Program-made: the position numbers and the translations under genes
The notes under the pieces: generated by a model
The model's database searches: none
What the model was told of the DNA's origin: nothing
The model's input: only the letters and a program-made list of their open reading frames with translations
In this document: piece after piece, positions 27,245-36,613 of the stretch
Position numbering within the stretch: position 1 is the stretch's first letter
How the letters are laid out: every line of letters begins with the position of its first letter
NCBI RefSeq assembly: GCF_018449725.1
Contig: NZ_JAAVVC010000007.1
Span: forward strand, 1-64,000
Origin: Pseudomonas sp. dw_612
GTDB taxonomy: Bacteria > Pseudomonadota > Gammaproteobacteria > Pseudomonadales > Pseudomonadaceae
Direction: 5' to 3'
Length of the DNA: 64,000 nt

Positions 27245-28417
27245 CAGGCTGGCCGCCACCCAGCAGATGATCCAGCCATGCACCAGAGCAAATTGCCCGG
27301 TGGCTTGCAGCAGCCAGCCGCAGAGCCAGTTGGCGGTGGCGCTGCCCAGGCCGTAGCCGACCATGCTCAGGCTCACCACTTGCAGGCTGTGCACCGGGCT
27401 CAATCGTGCGCTGAGGTAGGCGGCCATCAAGCCCCAGACCGGGAAGTAAAACAGTGCGAACAGCCCGGCCGCCAGCCAGGTCAGGCCCAGGGTCGGCTGC
27501 CAGAGCAGGGCCAGCATCGCCAGGCCGAAAGCGCTGATACTCAACGCCATTACCCGCAGCGCGCCCCAGCGATCCGCCAATGAACCGAGTAGCAAACCAC
27601 CGACGACGCCGCCGATGCCGATCAGCGTCCACAGCGATCCGGTGATCTGCGCGTTGGCCCCCAGGCGTGCGCTGGCAAACGCCGAGAGGAAGTTCAGGAA
27701 CGGTCCGCTGATGGCGCCGATAAAAGCACTGAGCAGCAGAATGTGCAGCGCCACCGGGTGCTCGAGGCACAGGTGCAGCCATTGCCTGAGGACTCGGCGC
27801 AGCGACGGCGCGCTGCTGGATGTGTGGTGTTGTTGCGCTGCGAGCGGGGCCAGGGCCCAGAAGGTCAGCAGGGTGACGATCAGCGTCAAACCGGCGCAGA
27901 TCAGCCAGAAGTGCCGCAGGGAGATGCCGTGCAATAAAGCGATCAGCACACCGTTGAGGCAAATCGCAAACGCCGCCCCCGACGATGCCAGCCCCAGCAC
28001 GCGGCTGCGGTGGGAGGCCGAGATCACCTCGCCGGTCAGCGCCGCGATAGCGTTCCAGTTCGACACCGCGCAGGCCGAGACCAGCGCCAGGCATAGCGCA
28101 AATGGCAGCACCCACGGCGTGGCGACGGCCAATGCCAACAGCAACGGGCTCAAGGCCATCGTCAGGCGCACCATGTTGCGCGGGCTGATCCACGCCGCCG
28201 CGATCCCGCTGACAATCGACGTGCCCATATAGAACAGCTGCAACAGCGCCGCGATGAGCGCGGCCTGGCTGTAGCTCAGTCCAAATGACTGACGGATCTC
28301 GGGCAATAACGCCGAATACAGAAAGATGCTGAAACCGTGGGTAGTGGCGTTACAGGCCGTGAAGATAAGCGCCAACAGGCCAATACTTCTAGCGGGTGAC
28401 TTAATAACAGATGGCAT
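27182..28417 (-). CDS. MFS transporter
   Basis: 411 residues with about twelve hydrophobic helices and the CynX/YbfB-like layout: MPSVIKSPARSIGLLALIFTAC start, LYSALLPEIRQSFGLSYSQAALI in helix 1-2, GSLADRWGALRVM in the central loop. ATG at 28417. The 3' end (27182-27244) is antisense to the end of the LysR gene. It may export or import a compound linked to the oxygenase/DddP-like unit, but there is no direct evidence. Confidence 0.87.
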   Translation of the reverse strand: MPSVIKSPARSIGLLALIFTACNATTHGFSIFLYSALLPEIRQSFGLSYSQAALIAALLQLFYMGTSIVSGIAAAWISPRNMVRLTMALSPLLLALAVATPWVLPFALCLALVSACAVSNWNAIAALTGEVISASHRSRVLGLASSGAAFAICLNGVLIALLHGISLRHFWLICAGLTLIVTLLTFWALAPLAAQQHHTSSSAPSLRRVLRQWLHLCLEHPVALHILLLSAFIGAISGPFLNFLSAFASARLGANAQITGSLWTLIGIGGVVGGLLLGSLADRWGALRVMALSISAFGLAMLALLWQPTLGLTWLAAGLFALFYFPVWGLMAAYLSARLSPVHSLQVVSLSMVGYGLGSATANWLCGWLLQATGQFALVHGWIICWVAASLLLLRLMARRQRREPALGQQV

Positions 28418-28647
28418 GTATTTGGCTCGGATTAATTGCAACAGGATGGAGCGAAGTTGCAGGGTTCGCCCTATGTAAGTGCATTAGTGCATGGCGGGAT
28501 TTAATGGGAGTCAGACTAGCGTTTATATAAATAAAACGGCCAGTGCTTAATAGTCATGAGTGTGCGGCGAAATACTCATGCTATTTATACGTCAGCGACA
28601 GTTTCCCAATCAAAAAACGACCCCCGCTGATACAACGCAGATCAAAT
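28418..28647. other. Divergent intergenic region, MFS / LysR
   Basis: No gene supported. AT-rich at 28490-28560 (TTTATATAAATAAAAC at 28524-28539), a probable promoter area for the minus-strand MFS gene. Confidence 0.4.
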
Positions 28648-28735
28648 GTGGGAGCGGGCTTGCTCGCGAAAGCGGTGTGTCAGCCAAAACAAGGTTGCCT
28701 GATACACCGCTTTCGCGAGCAAGCCCGCTCCCACA
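28648..28735. repeat. REPIN
   Basis: Inverted GTGGGAGCGGGCTTGCTCGC arms about 110 bases upstream of the LysR start at 28849, so here the element lies in a 5' region. Confidence 0.88.
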
Positions 28736-28848
28736 CAAAGCATCCGCTTCAAATCACCCCGCACAACACAAAAATGCATGTTACTCAGGAAATTTCCCAC
28801 AAGCCGTGGGATGCTTGGCGCTCGTCAGCCCTTGCGCGAGTCCTGTTC

Positions 28849-29790
28849 ATGAAACGCAAAATGCCCGCGCTCAATGCGCTCAAAGCCTTCGAAGTGGCCG
28901 GCAGCACCGGCAGCTTTACCCGGGCGGCGGAGTTGCTCAACGTCACCCAGAGTGCGGTCAGCCGACAGGTGCGCCAGCTCGAAGAACAGCTGGGCGAGAA
29001 CCTGCTGGAGCGCCGGCATCATCACCTCGAACTGACCAGCGCCGGCCGGGTGTTGCTGCGGGCACTGCACCAGTCTTTCGACAAGATTGAGCTGACGGTG
29101 CGCAGCATCCAGCAGAAATCCCACGCCAATCGCCTGCACATCAACGCGCCGCCAACCTTCACCAGCCGCTGGTTGATGCCACGCCTGGGACGCCTGCGGG
29201 AGAAGCACCCGGAACTGGAGTTGAGTATCACCACCCGCCTGCAGGACAGCCTCGCGGAAACCAGCACTCTAGACTGTGCAATCCGTTTTGGCGATGGCGA
29301 ATGGGATGGTTTGGACAGCTCGCTTTTGATCCAGGAGCGGCACATCGCGGTGTGCGCGCCGTCCTTGTATGCGCGGGAGTGGAGCGAGGGCGGCATCGAC
29401 CTCAATCGCCTGACGCTGCTGCATGTGCTGGCCCGGGAAGACCAGCGCTACTTGACCTGGAAACACTGGCTGGACGCGGCGAAAATCAGCGGCGTCGACA
29501 CCCAGGGCGGCTATGAATTCGACCTGCTGGACCTGGCGATTCGCGCCGCCACCGACGGCTTGGGCATCACCATTGCCGACTGGCACATGGTCGCCCCGGA
29601 GCTGGCCAGCGGGCAGTTGACCCAAGTGCTGAACGTGCACGTGGAAGGGCATCAATCCTACTGGCTGGTAACCCGCCCGGAGCAGACCGAAATGCCGCAA
29701 TTGCAGGTGTTCAGCCAATGGTTGCAGGAAGAAATCTGGTTGGCGCAAAGGCAGCTGGAACCTTCTACGGCGGCGTCTTCTGGAAGTTGA
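28849..29790 (+). CDS. LysR family regulator (GcvA-like)
   Basis: 313 residues from MKRKMPALNALKAFEVAG, the standard GcvA-type opening, with helix-turn-helix FTRAAELLNVTQSAVSRQVRQLEE at about residues 24-47 and effector-domain markers PTFTSRWLMPRLGRLREKHPELELS and LDCAIRFGDGEW. It precedes an aldehyde dehydrogenase, MFS and enolase-superfamily set in the same direction and is their likely regulator. Confidence 0.9.
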   Translation: MKRKMPALNALKAFEVAGSTGSFTRAAELLNVTQSAVSRQVRQLEEQLGENLLERRHHHLELTSAGRVLLRALHQSFDKIELTVRSIQQKSHANRLHINAPPTFTSRWLMPRLGRLREKHPELELSITTRLQDSLAETSTLDCAIRFGDGEWDGLDSSLLIQERHIAVCAPSLYAREWSEGGIDLNRLTLLHVLAREDQRYLTWKHWLDAAKISGVDTQGGYEFDLLDLAIRAATDGLGITIADWHMVAPELASGQLTQVLNVHVEGHQSYWLVTRPEQTEMPQLQVFSQWLQEEIWLAQRQLEPSTAASSGS

Positions 29791-29809
29791 GTTTGCCTTT
29801 AGAACCACC

Positions 29810-29970
29810 CCGCACCCCAGCCCTCTCCCCAGAGGGGAGAGGGGGGCCGACCGAGTTGTTTGGACACGTTACATCGACCTGAAATGTCTCGCCGAACTCG
29901 GGTTTGAACAGCATGAAGATCGGCTCCCTTTCCCCTCTCCCCTCTGAGGAGAGGGCTGGGGTGAGGGGGC
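29810..29970. repeat. Paired GC-rich inverted repeats
   Basis: CCCTCTCCCC-AGA-GGGGAGAGGG at 29821-29843 is a ten-pair hairpin next to CACCCCAGC; the mirror copy (CTCTGAGGAGAGGGCTGGGGTGAGG) ends at 29970. The two blocks face each other across about 85 bases. A dispersed repeat of pseudomonads, possibly a terminator for the LysR gene, though no T-run follows. Confidence 0.6.
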
Positions 29971-30078
29971 GATCTCACTAACCTGCATTTTTCGAATGTT
30001 CCCCCGCTCAATAAATCGTTTGTTCAACCCGTCCCGGATGCCAAGACTGCATGAACTGGATAAAAACAACGATGGGCG

Positions 30079-31509
30079 ATGCACATGCGACTCGAGCGAA
30101 ACTTTGTAAACGGTCACTTCATTGAGCCTGCCAGCGACGCGCTGATTGCAGTCTACAACCCGGCGACCGAAGCCTTGGTCGGCCATGTCTCGGCGGCCAC
30201 CGGCGCTGAAGCCACTGCCGCTGTCGATGCTGCCGCCGCTGCGCAGAAGGTCTGGGGCAAGCTCACCAGCATCGAACGCGCCGAGCACCTGCGCGCATTC
30301 GCCGATGCCCTTGAAGCCTGCGCCGAAAACATCGGTGCAGCCCTGGCCGCCGAATCCGGCAAAAGCGTTGCCGACGCCAGCAACGAAGCCCGTTATGGCG
30401 CGCAGATCACCCGTTACCACGCCGAGTGGGCGCGGCGGATCGAAGGCGAGATCATTCCCAGCGACAGCCCCAACGAAAACCTCTTTCTGCACCGCGAGCC
30501 GATTGGCGTGGTCGCCTGCCTGATTCCGTTCAACTACCCGGTCTACACCTTGCTGCGCAAAATCGCCCCGGCGCTGATTGCCGGCAACACCGTGGTGGTG
30601 CGCCCGAGCAACAACACCCCGACCTCGGCCTTCGAAATCGCCAAGGCTGTACAGCAATCGGGAATGCCCGCCGGTGTGGTGAACATCCTGACCATGGACC
30701 ACGCGACCGCGGCGGCGGTGTGCACCCATAAAGCAGTCGGTCTGATCACCCTGACCGGCAGCGTCAACGCCGGGCGCATCGTGCTCGATTACTGCAAGGC
30801 CAACATCGCCAAGCCGTCCCTGGAACTGGGTGGCAAGACCCCGGCGATCATCGAAGCCGACGCCGACCTTGAAGCCGCCGCCAGCGCCATCGTGGCTTCC
30901 AAGACCACCCACTGCGGCCAGTTGTGCACGGCGGTGGAGCGGGTCTACGTGCAGGAAAGCGTCTACGAGCAGTTCCTCGCATTGTTGAAATCGAAAATCA
31001 GCGCCGTGCAGTTTGGCGACCGCGCCACCGATGCCAGCGTGATGGGCCCGTTGGTCAACGCCAGTTCCCGGCAGAACATCCACGCCATGGTCGAGCGCGC
31101 CGTCGCCGACGGTGCTGTACTGGAAACAGGCGGTTTTATCCCCGAAGGCCACGGTCATTTCTATCCGCCGACCCTGCTCAGCGGCTGCCGCCAGGACATG
31201 GAAATCATCCAGGAAGAAATCTTCGGCCCGGTGTTGCCGGTGCTCAAGTACCGCGACATCGACGAAGCGCTGGCCATGGCCAACGATCACCAGTTCGGCT
31301 TGTCCTCGGTGCTGTACACCGAGAACTACCGCACCACCATGAAAGTCGCCAACGCCATCGAGGCCGGCGAGTTGTACGTCAATCGCACCCCGGCCGACCC
31401 GTACCAGGGCTTCCACGCCGGGTGGAAACGCTCCGGTCTGGGCGGCGATGACGGCAAGCACGGCATGCTCGAATTCACCCAGACGCGATTGGTGGTGATG
31501 AAGTACTGA
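30079..31509 (+). CDS. Aldehyde dehydrogenase (AldA-type)
   Basis: 476 residues; an ATG two codons on (30085) is an alternative start. It resembles lactaldehyde/glycolaldehyde dehydrogenase AldA over the full length: EWARRIEGEIIPSDSPNEN, TLTGSVNAGR, general base Glu249 in LELGGKTPA, Cys283 in HCGQLCTAVERVYV, and the end KRSGLGGDDGKHGMLEFTQT. It oxidises a small hydroxy-aldehyde to the acid with NAD. First enzyme of a set with an MFS carrier, an enolase-superfamily enzyme and a GMC oxidoreductase. Confidence 0.9.
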   Translation: MHMRLERNFVNGHFIEPASDALIAVYNPATEALVGHVSAATGAEATAAVDAAAAAQKVWGKLTSIERAEHLRAFADALEACAENIGAALAAESGKSVADASNEARYGAQITRYHAEWARRIEGEIIPSDSPNENLFLHREPIGVVACLIPFNYPVYTLLRKIAPALIAGNTVVVRPSNNTPTSAFEIAKAVQQSGMPAGVVNILTMDHATAAAVCTHKAVGLITLTGSVNAGRIVLDYCKANIAKPSLELGGKTPAIIEADADLEAAASAIVASKTTHCGQLCTAVERVYVQESVYEQFLALLKSKISAVQFGDRATDASVMGPLVNASSRQNIHAMVERAVADGAVLETGGFIPEGHGHFYPPTLLSGCRQDMEIIQEEIFGPVLPVLKYRDIDEALAMANDHQFGLSSVLYTENYRTTMKVANAIEAGELYVNRTPADPYQGFHAGWKRSGLGGDDGKHGMLEFTQTRLVVMKY

Positions 31510-31535
31510 TTCATCCGGAACACGCCTCCCGCTTA

Positions 31536-31625
31536 TGTGGGAGCGGGCTTGCTCACGAAGACGGTGTGTCAGTCGACACATCAATGGCCTGACACACCGC
31601 TTTCGCGAGCAAGCCCGCTCCCACA
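31536..31625. repeat. REPIN
   Basis: Inverted pair; the left arm has GCTCACGAAG in place of GCTCGCGAAG. Between the aldehyde dehydrogenase and the MFS gene. Confidence 0.87.
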
Positions 31626-31702
31626 TTTGCCTGAGTACACCTGAGTTATATAAAAATAATTATTGGGGCACCCGGACCACCGGGTTGCCCGAGGTCACTT
31701 AG

Positions 31703-33022
31703 ATGTCCAAGCCTGCAACCACTGTTGCCGCTGTTCAGGGTTCGAACGCGGGTTCAACAAGCCACAGTGACAAGGGAAGTCGCTATTTCCAACTGATGCT
31801 GCTGGTGCTGGCCGCCGGGGCGATCTACCCGATCCTGTACCTGCGTCAGGTCTACCAGACCACCATGCTCGAAGTGTTCCAGATCAACCACAGCGAGCTG
31901 GGTTATCTGTACTCGATGCTCGGGACGATTTTCCTGCTCAGCTACTTGCCGAGCGGCTGGCTGGCGGACCGGATTGCGCCACGCTTTCTGATTTTCTTTT
32001 CGCTGGTGGCCACCGGAGCCCTGGGGCTTTGGTACTCCACGGCGCCATCGATGACCGGTCTGATGATCATCTTCGGTTGCTGGGGCCTGACCACCGGCCT
32101 GACGTTCTGGGCCTCGGTGCTCAAGCGGGTGAAGATGATTGCCCATCACACGGAACAAGGCCGGTTCTTCGGCATCCTCGACGGCGGTCGTGGCCTGGTG
32201 GAAGCCTTGCTGGCCACGGTGGCGCTGGGGCTGTTTGCCTTTGCCACCGAAACCCGTGGCGAGTCCGCCGCTGAAGGTTTCAAGCACGTGGTTTACCTCT
32301 ACGCCTTCACCTGTATTGCCATCGGCTGCGTGCTGGTGCTGATCAAGGACCCGAAGTCGATGGAAGACACGGCGGCGGTGGAGAAGGGCAAGTACAACCT
32401 GCTCACGGACCTGACGACCCTGGTGAAAATCCCTGAGCTGTGGCTGGTGACGGCCATCGTGTTCTGCGGTTACCACATCTTCTGGGCCACCTACAGTTTC
32501 TCCGATTACCTGCAGGGCGGTGGCATGACAGCGGTCATGGCCGGCACCATCACCACCATCAAGTTGTGGATGCGCCCGATTGGCGGGATCGGCGGTGGCT
32601 GGCTCGGTGACAAGTTCTCGAACATCTCGGTGCTGATCGTGGCGTTGTTCTGCGCGACGTTGGCGATGGTCGGCCTGATCGTGTTCCCGGCGCTCAACAG
32701 CATGGGCTTGCTGATTGGCACGGTGATTTTCATCGGCCTGATGACCTACGCGATTCGCGGTCTGTACTGGGCGATCCTCGACACCTGCAACATTCCGCTG
32801 CGCATCACCGGCCTGGCCATCGGCATTGTCTCGGTGGTCGGTTACCTGCCGGACGCCTTTATTCCCTTGATCAACGGCTACCTCACCGAACATTTCCCCG
32901 GTGCCTTTGGTTACAAGCTGTATTTCGGCTACATCGCCTTCGTCGGCCTGCTCGGGACCCTCGCGGCCCTGACCCTGCGCGCGCGTGTCAATCGTCAATC
33001 TTTGAACAAAGCAGGTGCCTGA
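31703..33022 (+). CDS. MFS transporter (YihN-like)
   Basis: 439 residues, twelve helices. YFQLMLLVLAAGAIYPILYLRQVYQTTM and SYLPSGWLADRIAPRFLI (loop 2-3) resemble the E. coli YihN group of carriers. It ends one base before the enolase-superfamily start, so they are surely cotranscribed. It likely imports the sugar acid or related substrate that the neighbouring enzymes degrade. Confidence 0.88.
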   Translation: MSKPATTVAAVQGSNAGSTSHSDKGSRYFQLMLLVLAAGAIYPILYLRQVYQTTMLEVFQINHSELGYLYSMLGTIFLLSYLPSGWLADRIAPRFLIFFSLVATGALGLWYSTAPSMTGLMIIFGCWGLTTGLTFWASVLKRVKMIAHHTEQGRFFGILDGGRGLVEALLATVALGLFAFATETRGESAAEGFKHVVYLYAFTCIAIGCVLVLIKDPKSMEDTAAVEKGKYNLLTDLTTLVKIPELWLVTAIVFCGYHIFWATYSFSDYLQGGGMTAVMAGTITTIKLWMRPIGGIGGGWLGDKFSNISVLIVALFCATLAMVGLIVFPALNSMGLLIGTVIFIGLMTYAIRGLYWAILDTCNIPLRITGLAIGIVSVVGYLPDAFIPLINGYLTEHFPGAFGYKLYFGYIAFVGLLGTLAALTLRARVNRQSLNKAGA

Positions 33023-33023
33023 G

Positions 33024-34241
33024 ATGAAAATCGTCGCCCTTGAAACCCATATCGTTGCCGTACCGCCACCGCACATCGGCGGCATGTACTGGCTGTTCGT
33101 CAAGCTCAAGACCGATTGCGGCATCGAAGGCGTGGGCGAAATCTACGCCGCGACCTTCGGCCCCAAAGCCATGCTGCCGATCATCGAAGACGTGTTCGAA
33201 CGCTACCTGCTCAACCACGACCCGCACCACATCGAGCGCTTTTTCCGCCAGGCCTATTCCAGCGGTTTCACCCAGCGTCCGGACCTGACCATGATGGGGG
33301 TGGTCAGCGGCCTGGAGATGGCCTGCTGGGACATCATCGGCAAAGCGGCGAACAAACCGGTCTACGAATTGTTGGGCGGCAAGGTCAACGAGCGCCTGCG
33401 TTCCTACACTTACTTGTACCCGGTCAACAGCCAGGGTGAGTACGACTACGACGACCCGGACCTAGCTGCCGAGTGTGCTATCGAAAACATGAACAAAGGC
33501 TTTACCGCCGTGAAGTTCGACCCGGCCGGGCCGTACACCGCGTACTCCGGGCACCAGATTTCCCTGGAAGTGCTGGAGCGCTGCGAAACCTTCTGCCGCA
33601 AGATCCGCGAAGCGGTGGGCGACAAGTGCGACCTGCTGTTCGGCACCCACGGCCAAATGGTCCCGTCGTCGGCAATTCGCCTGGCCAAGCGCCTGGAGAA
33701 ATACGATCCGCTGTGGTTCGAAGAACCGGTGCCGCCGGGTCAGGAGGACGCCATGGCGCAGGTCGCGGCCAAGACCACGATCCCGATTGCCACCGGCGAA
33801 CGGCTGACCACCAAGTACGAATTCTTCAAGCTGTTGCAGGCCGGCGGTGCGTCCATCCTGCAAATGAACGTCGCTCGCTGCGGCGGCCTGCTGGAAGCCA
33901 AGAAAATCGCGAGCATGGCCGAGGCCTATTACGCGCAGATCGCGCCGCACCTCTACAACGGGCCGATTGGCGCGGCGGCGAGTTTCCAGTTGGCGACCTG
34001 CACGCCGAACTTCCTGATCCAGGAAAGCATCATGACCTGGGGCGGTTTTCACGCCGAAGTCCTGACAAAGCCGCTGCAATGGGAGGACGGCTACATCATC
34101 CCGTCCACCGAGCCGGGCCTGGGGGTGGAGCTGAACATGGACGTGGTGCGCAAGCATTCGCCGTACACCGGTGAGCGTCTGCACCTGCAAATGGCGCCGA
34201 CCCCGGCCGACGTCAAAGACACATCGCCGGCCAGGGGCTGA
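33024..34241 (+). CDS. Mandelate racemase/muconate lactonizing family enzyme (enolase superfamily)
   Basis: 405 residues with the two-domain fold: capping domain to about 120, barrel after. Barrel landmarks are AVKFDPAGP (Lys164, Asp166), LLFGTHGQ (His209), WFEEPVPP (Glu233), IATGERLTT (Glu259) and APHLYNGPIG (His309, general acid/base). The usual Asp of the first metal site in the DxN/DxH position is Gly207, so His209 is the probable ligand, as in galactonate/anhydro-galactonate-type members. It probably dehydrates or isomerises a sugar acid. Directly coupled to the MFS gene. Exact reaction unknown. Confidence 0.87.
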   Translation: MKIVALETHIVAVPPPHIGGMYWLFVKLKTDCGIEGVGEIYAATFGPKAMLPIIEDVFERYLLNHDPHHIERFFRQAYSSGFTQRPDLTMMGVVSGLEMACWDIIGKAANKPVYELLGGKVNERLRSYTYLYPVNSQGEYDYDDPDLAAECAIENMNKGFTAVKFDPAGPYTAYSGHQISLEVLERCETFCRKIREAVGDKCDLLFGTHGQMVPSSAIRLAKRLEKYDPLWFEEPVPPGQEDAMAQVAAKTTIPIATGERLTTKYEFFKLLQAGGASILQMNVARCGGLLEAKKIASMAEAYYAQIAPHLYNGPIGAAASFQLATCTPNFLIQESIMTWGGFHAEVLTKPLQWEDGYIIPSTEPGLGVELNMDVVRKHSPYTGERLHLQMAPTPADVKDTSPARG

Positions 34242-34260
34242 CGGGAGAGGGCGCCATCCC

Positions 34261-34361
34261 CCCGTAGGAGCTGTCGAGTGCAACGAGGCTGCGATCTTTT
34301 GATTTTTTAAAAAGCAAGATCAAAAGATCGCAGCCTCGTTGCACTCGACAGCTCCTACGGG
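34261..34361. repeat. Perfect 43-base inverted repeat, second REP class
   Basis: Arms 34261-34303 and 34319-34361 are perfectly complementary with a 15-base loop; the arm contains GTAGGAGCTGTCGAGTGCAA and GGCTGCGATCTTTTGAT. It can form a very stable hairpin between the enolase-family gene and the GMC gene. Confidence 0.9.
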
Positions 34362-34407
34362 GGGAGGCGCGCAGTTTTTTGGATAACGACTTACGCGGTA
34401 ACCGTGC

Positions 34408-36015
34408 ATGACATACGACTACATCATCGCTGGCGCAGGCGCCGCCGGCTGCATCCTCGCCAATCGCCTCACGGCCTCGGGCAAGTACTCGGTGTTGCTG
34501 CTGGAAGCGGGCGGCAAGGACAGTTCCCTGTGGTTCAAGATCCCGGTCGGCTTCGCCAAAATGTATTACAACCCGACCTTCAACTGGATGTACTACAGCC
34601 AGCCGCAAAAGCAGCTCAACAACCGGGAAATCTATGCCCCGCGCGGCAAAGTCCAGGGCGGATCGGGGTCGATCAACGCCATGGTCTACGTGCGTGGCCA
34701 GGCCCATGACTTCGACGATTGGGCCGCCAGCGGTAACGACGGCTGGGGCTTCAAGGACGTGCTGCCGTACTTCCGCAAACTGGAAAACCATCCGCTGGGC
34801 GACAGCGAATACCATGGCGGCAGCGGACCGATCAGCATCACCCCGATGAAAGGCCAGACTCACCCGATCTGCGACGTGTTCCTCAAGGGCTGCGACGAAC
34901 TCGGCTATCCCCACAGCGACGACTTCAACGGCCCGAAATTCGAAGGCTCGGGCATCTACGACGTCAACACCAAGGACGGCCAGCGCAGTTCCAGCAGCTT
35001 CGCGCATCTGCACCCGGCCCTGAGTCGGCCGAACCTGACGGTGGAGCATTACGCCCTGGTAGACCGCATCTTGTTCGATAACGACCGTGCGACCGGGATT
35101 TCTGTCACCCAGCACGGCGTGGTCCGCACCTTCACCGCGAAGAAGGAAGTGATCCTCTGCGCCGGGGCCGTGGACACGCCGAAGATTCTGCAATTGTCCG
35201 GCGTCGCCGATCAGGCGTTGCTGGCCAGGCACCAGATCCCGCTGGTTAAACACCTGCCGGCGGTGGGGCAGAATCTGCAGGATCACCTGTGCGCCAGTTA
35301 TTACTACAAGGCCAACATCCCGACCCTCAACGATCAGCTCGGTTCGCTGTTCGGCCAGTTCAAGCTCGGCCTCAAATACCTGCTGACCCGCAAAGGCGCG
35401 CTGGCCATGAGCGTCAACCAGGCCGGCGGTTTCTTTCGCGGTGATGACACCCAGGCCAATCCGAACTTGCAGTTGTACTTCAACCCGCTGTCGTACCAGA
35501 TCCCGAAGAACAATAAGGCCAGCCTCAAGCCCGAGCCGTATTCAGGCTTCCTGCTGTGCTTCAACCCGTGCCGGCCCACCAGTCGCGGGCATATCGAGAT
35601 TGCCTCGAAAGACCCCCGGGACGCGGCGTTGATCGACCCGAACTACCTGAGCACGCAAAAGGACATCGACGAGGTGATCCAGGGCAGTCGGCTGATGCGC
35701 AAGATCATGCAGGCCCCGGCGCTCAAGGGCATCACCGTCGCCGAGGTGTTGCCGGGCCCCGTGGTCGAAAGCGACGAACAGATGTTGCAGTACTTTCGCG
35801 AAAACAGCGGTTCGATCTATCACCTGTGCGGTTCCTGCGCGATGGGCGCGGATGACCAGCGCTCGGTGGTCGACAAGCGGTTGAAGGTTCACGGAATTGA
35901 TGGATTGCGCATTGTCGATGCGTCGATTTTCCCCAACGTGACCAGCGGCAATACCCACGCCGCTGTGTTGATGGTGGCCGAGAAGGGCGCGGATCTGATC
36001 CTGCAGGACGCCTGA
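34408..36015 (+). CDS. GMC family oxidoreductase (choline dehydrogenase-like)
   Basis: 535 residues. FAD-binding start YIIAGAGAAGCILANRLTASG (about 5-25), GMC signature 1 GKVQGGSGSINAMVYVRG (about 77-94), signature 2 CAGAVDTPKILQLSGV, and catalytic His in GSIYHLCGSCAMG and NTHAAVLMVAEKGADL near the end. No signal peptide. Such enzymes oxidise a primary or secondary alcohol with FAD. Separated from the preceding enzyme by the long hairpin at 34261, but in the same direction, so it may oxidise an alcohol to the aldehyde used by the AldA-type enzyme. Confidence 0.9.
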   Translation: MTYDYIIAGAGAAGCILANRLTASGKYSVLLLEAGGKDSSLWFKIPVGFAKMYYNPTFNWMYYSQPQKQLNNREIYAPRGKVQGGSGSINAMVYVRGQAHDFDDWAASGNDGWGFKDVLPYFRKLENHPLGDSEYHGGSGPISITPMKGQTHPICDVFLKGCDELGYPHSDDFNGPKFEGSGIYDVNTKDGQRSSSSFAHLHPALSRPNLTVEHYALVDRILFDNDRATGISVTQHGVVRTFTAKKEVILCAGAVDTPKILQLSGVADQALLARHQIPLVKHLPAVGQNLQDHLCASYYYKANIPTLNDQLGSLFGQFKLGLKYLLTRKGALAMSVNQAGGFFRGDDTQANPNLQLYFNPLSYQIPKNNKASLKPEPYSGFLLCFNPCRPTSRGHIEIASKDPRDAALIDPNYLSTQKDIDEVIQGSRLMRKIMQAPALKGITVAEVLPGPVVESDEQMLQYFRENSGSIYHLCGSCAMGADDQRSVVDKRLKVHGIDGLRIVDASIFPNVTSGNTHAAVLMVAEKGADLILQDA

Positions 36016-36127
36016 TTTCAACTCTGGTTGTATCAAAAATGAATTTTGGCCCGGTCAGTCGCTCATACCTGATAGGTGGCGGATTTGAGCTGCAAAATCA
36101 TTTATGCAATCAGGGAGTGGTCGGGTC

Positions 36128-36535
36128 ATGAATCCAATAACAATGGCGGGCAAGTCGTTACCTGGCGGCTTGATTCTGGTGGTGGAGGACGACCCGCTGA
36201 TTCTGGAGTTTCTCTGCGAAATTCTTCAGGAAGAAGGTTTTGTCGTGCAGCCGCAAATCAGCGCCGATGCGGCAACGCTTTACCTGGAAGAACACGCGGG
36301 CAAGGTCCGGCTGTTGCTCACGGACATCACCATGCCCGGCAAACGCAACGGCGCGGACTTGGCCAACGAGTTCGGTGATCGCTGGCCTGACAAGCCGATC
36401 ATGATCATGTCGGGCTTCGAAACCCCGGAAAGCGCCGGGGTGCGGCATGCGGTTTCCTTTATCAAGAAACCCTGGGCGTTGGGGCAGTTGCTGGATTGCG
36501 TGGAAGGGGCCCTGAAGTCGAAAGCGGCTGATTGA
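36128..36535 (+). CDS. Receiver-only response regulator
   Basis: 135 residues, a single CheY-like domain: acidic pair Asp21/Asp22 (VVEDDPLI), phospho-acceptor Asp66 (LLLTDITMPG), Ser95 (MIMSG) and Lys114 (IKKPW). No output domain, so it acts through a partner. GGGAG lies before the ATG. No histidine kinase gene is near; it may serve a hybrid kinase elsewhere. Sequence style resembles receivers tied to bacteriophytochrome or hybrid kinases. Confidence 0.88.
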   Translation: MNPITMAGKSLPGGLILVVEDDPLILEFLCEILQEEGFVVQPQISADAATLYLEEHAGKVRLLLTDITMPGKRNGADLANEFGDRWPDKPIMIMSGFETPESAGVRHAVSFIKKPWALGQLLDCVEGALKSKAAD

Positions 36536-36613
36536 GGCCGCTGCGCTCAACGCTGCGCAAATGCTACATTGCCCGACGTACCCGCCTGGCCCCTTGCGAT
36601 AGGAAGCTGTCTT

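Noticed and set aside
29821..29843. Rho-independent terminator behind the LysR gene
   Set aside because: Strong hairpin but no following T-run; listed as a repeat.
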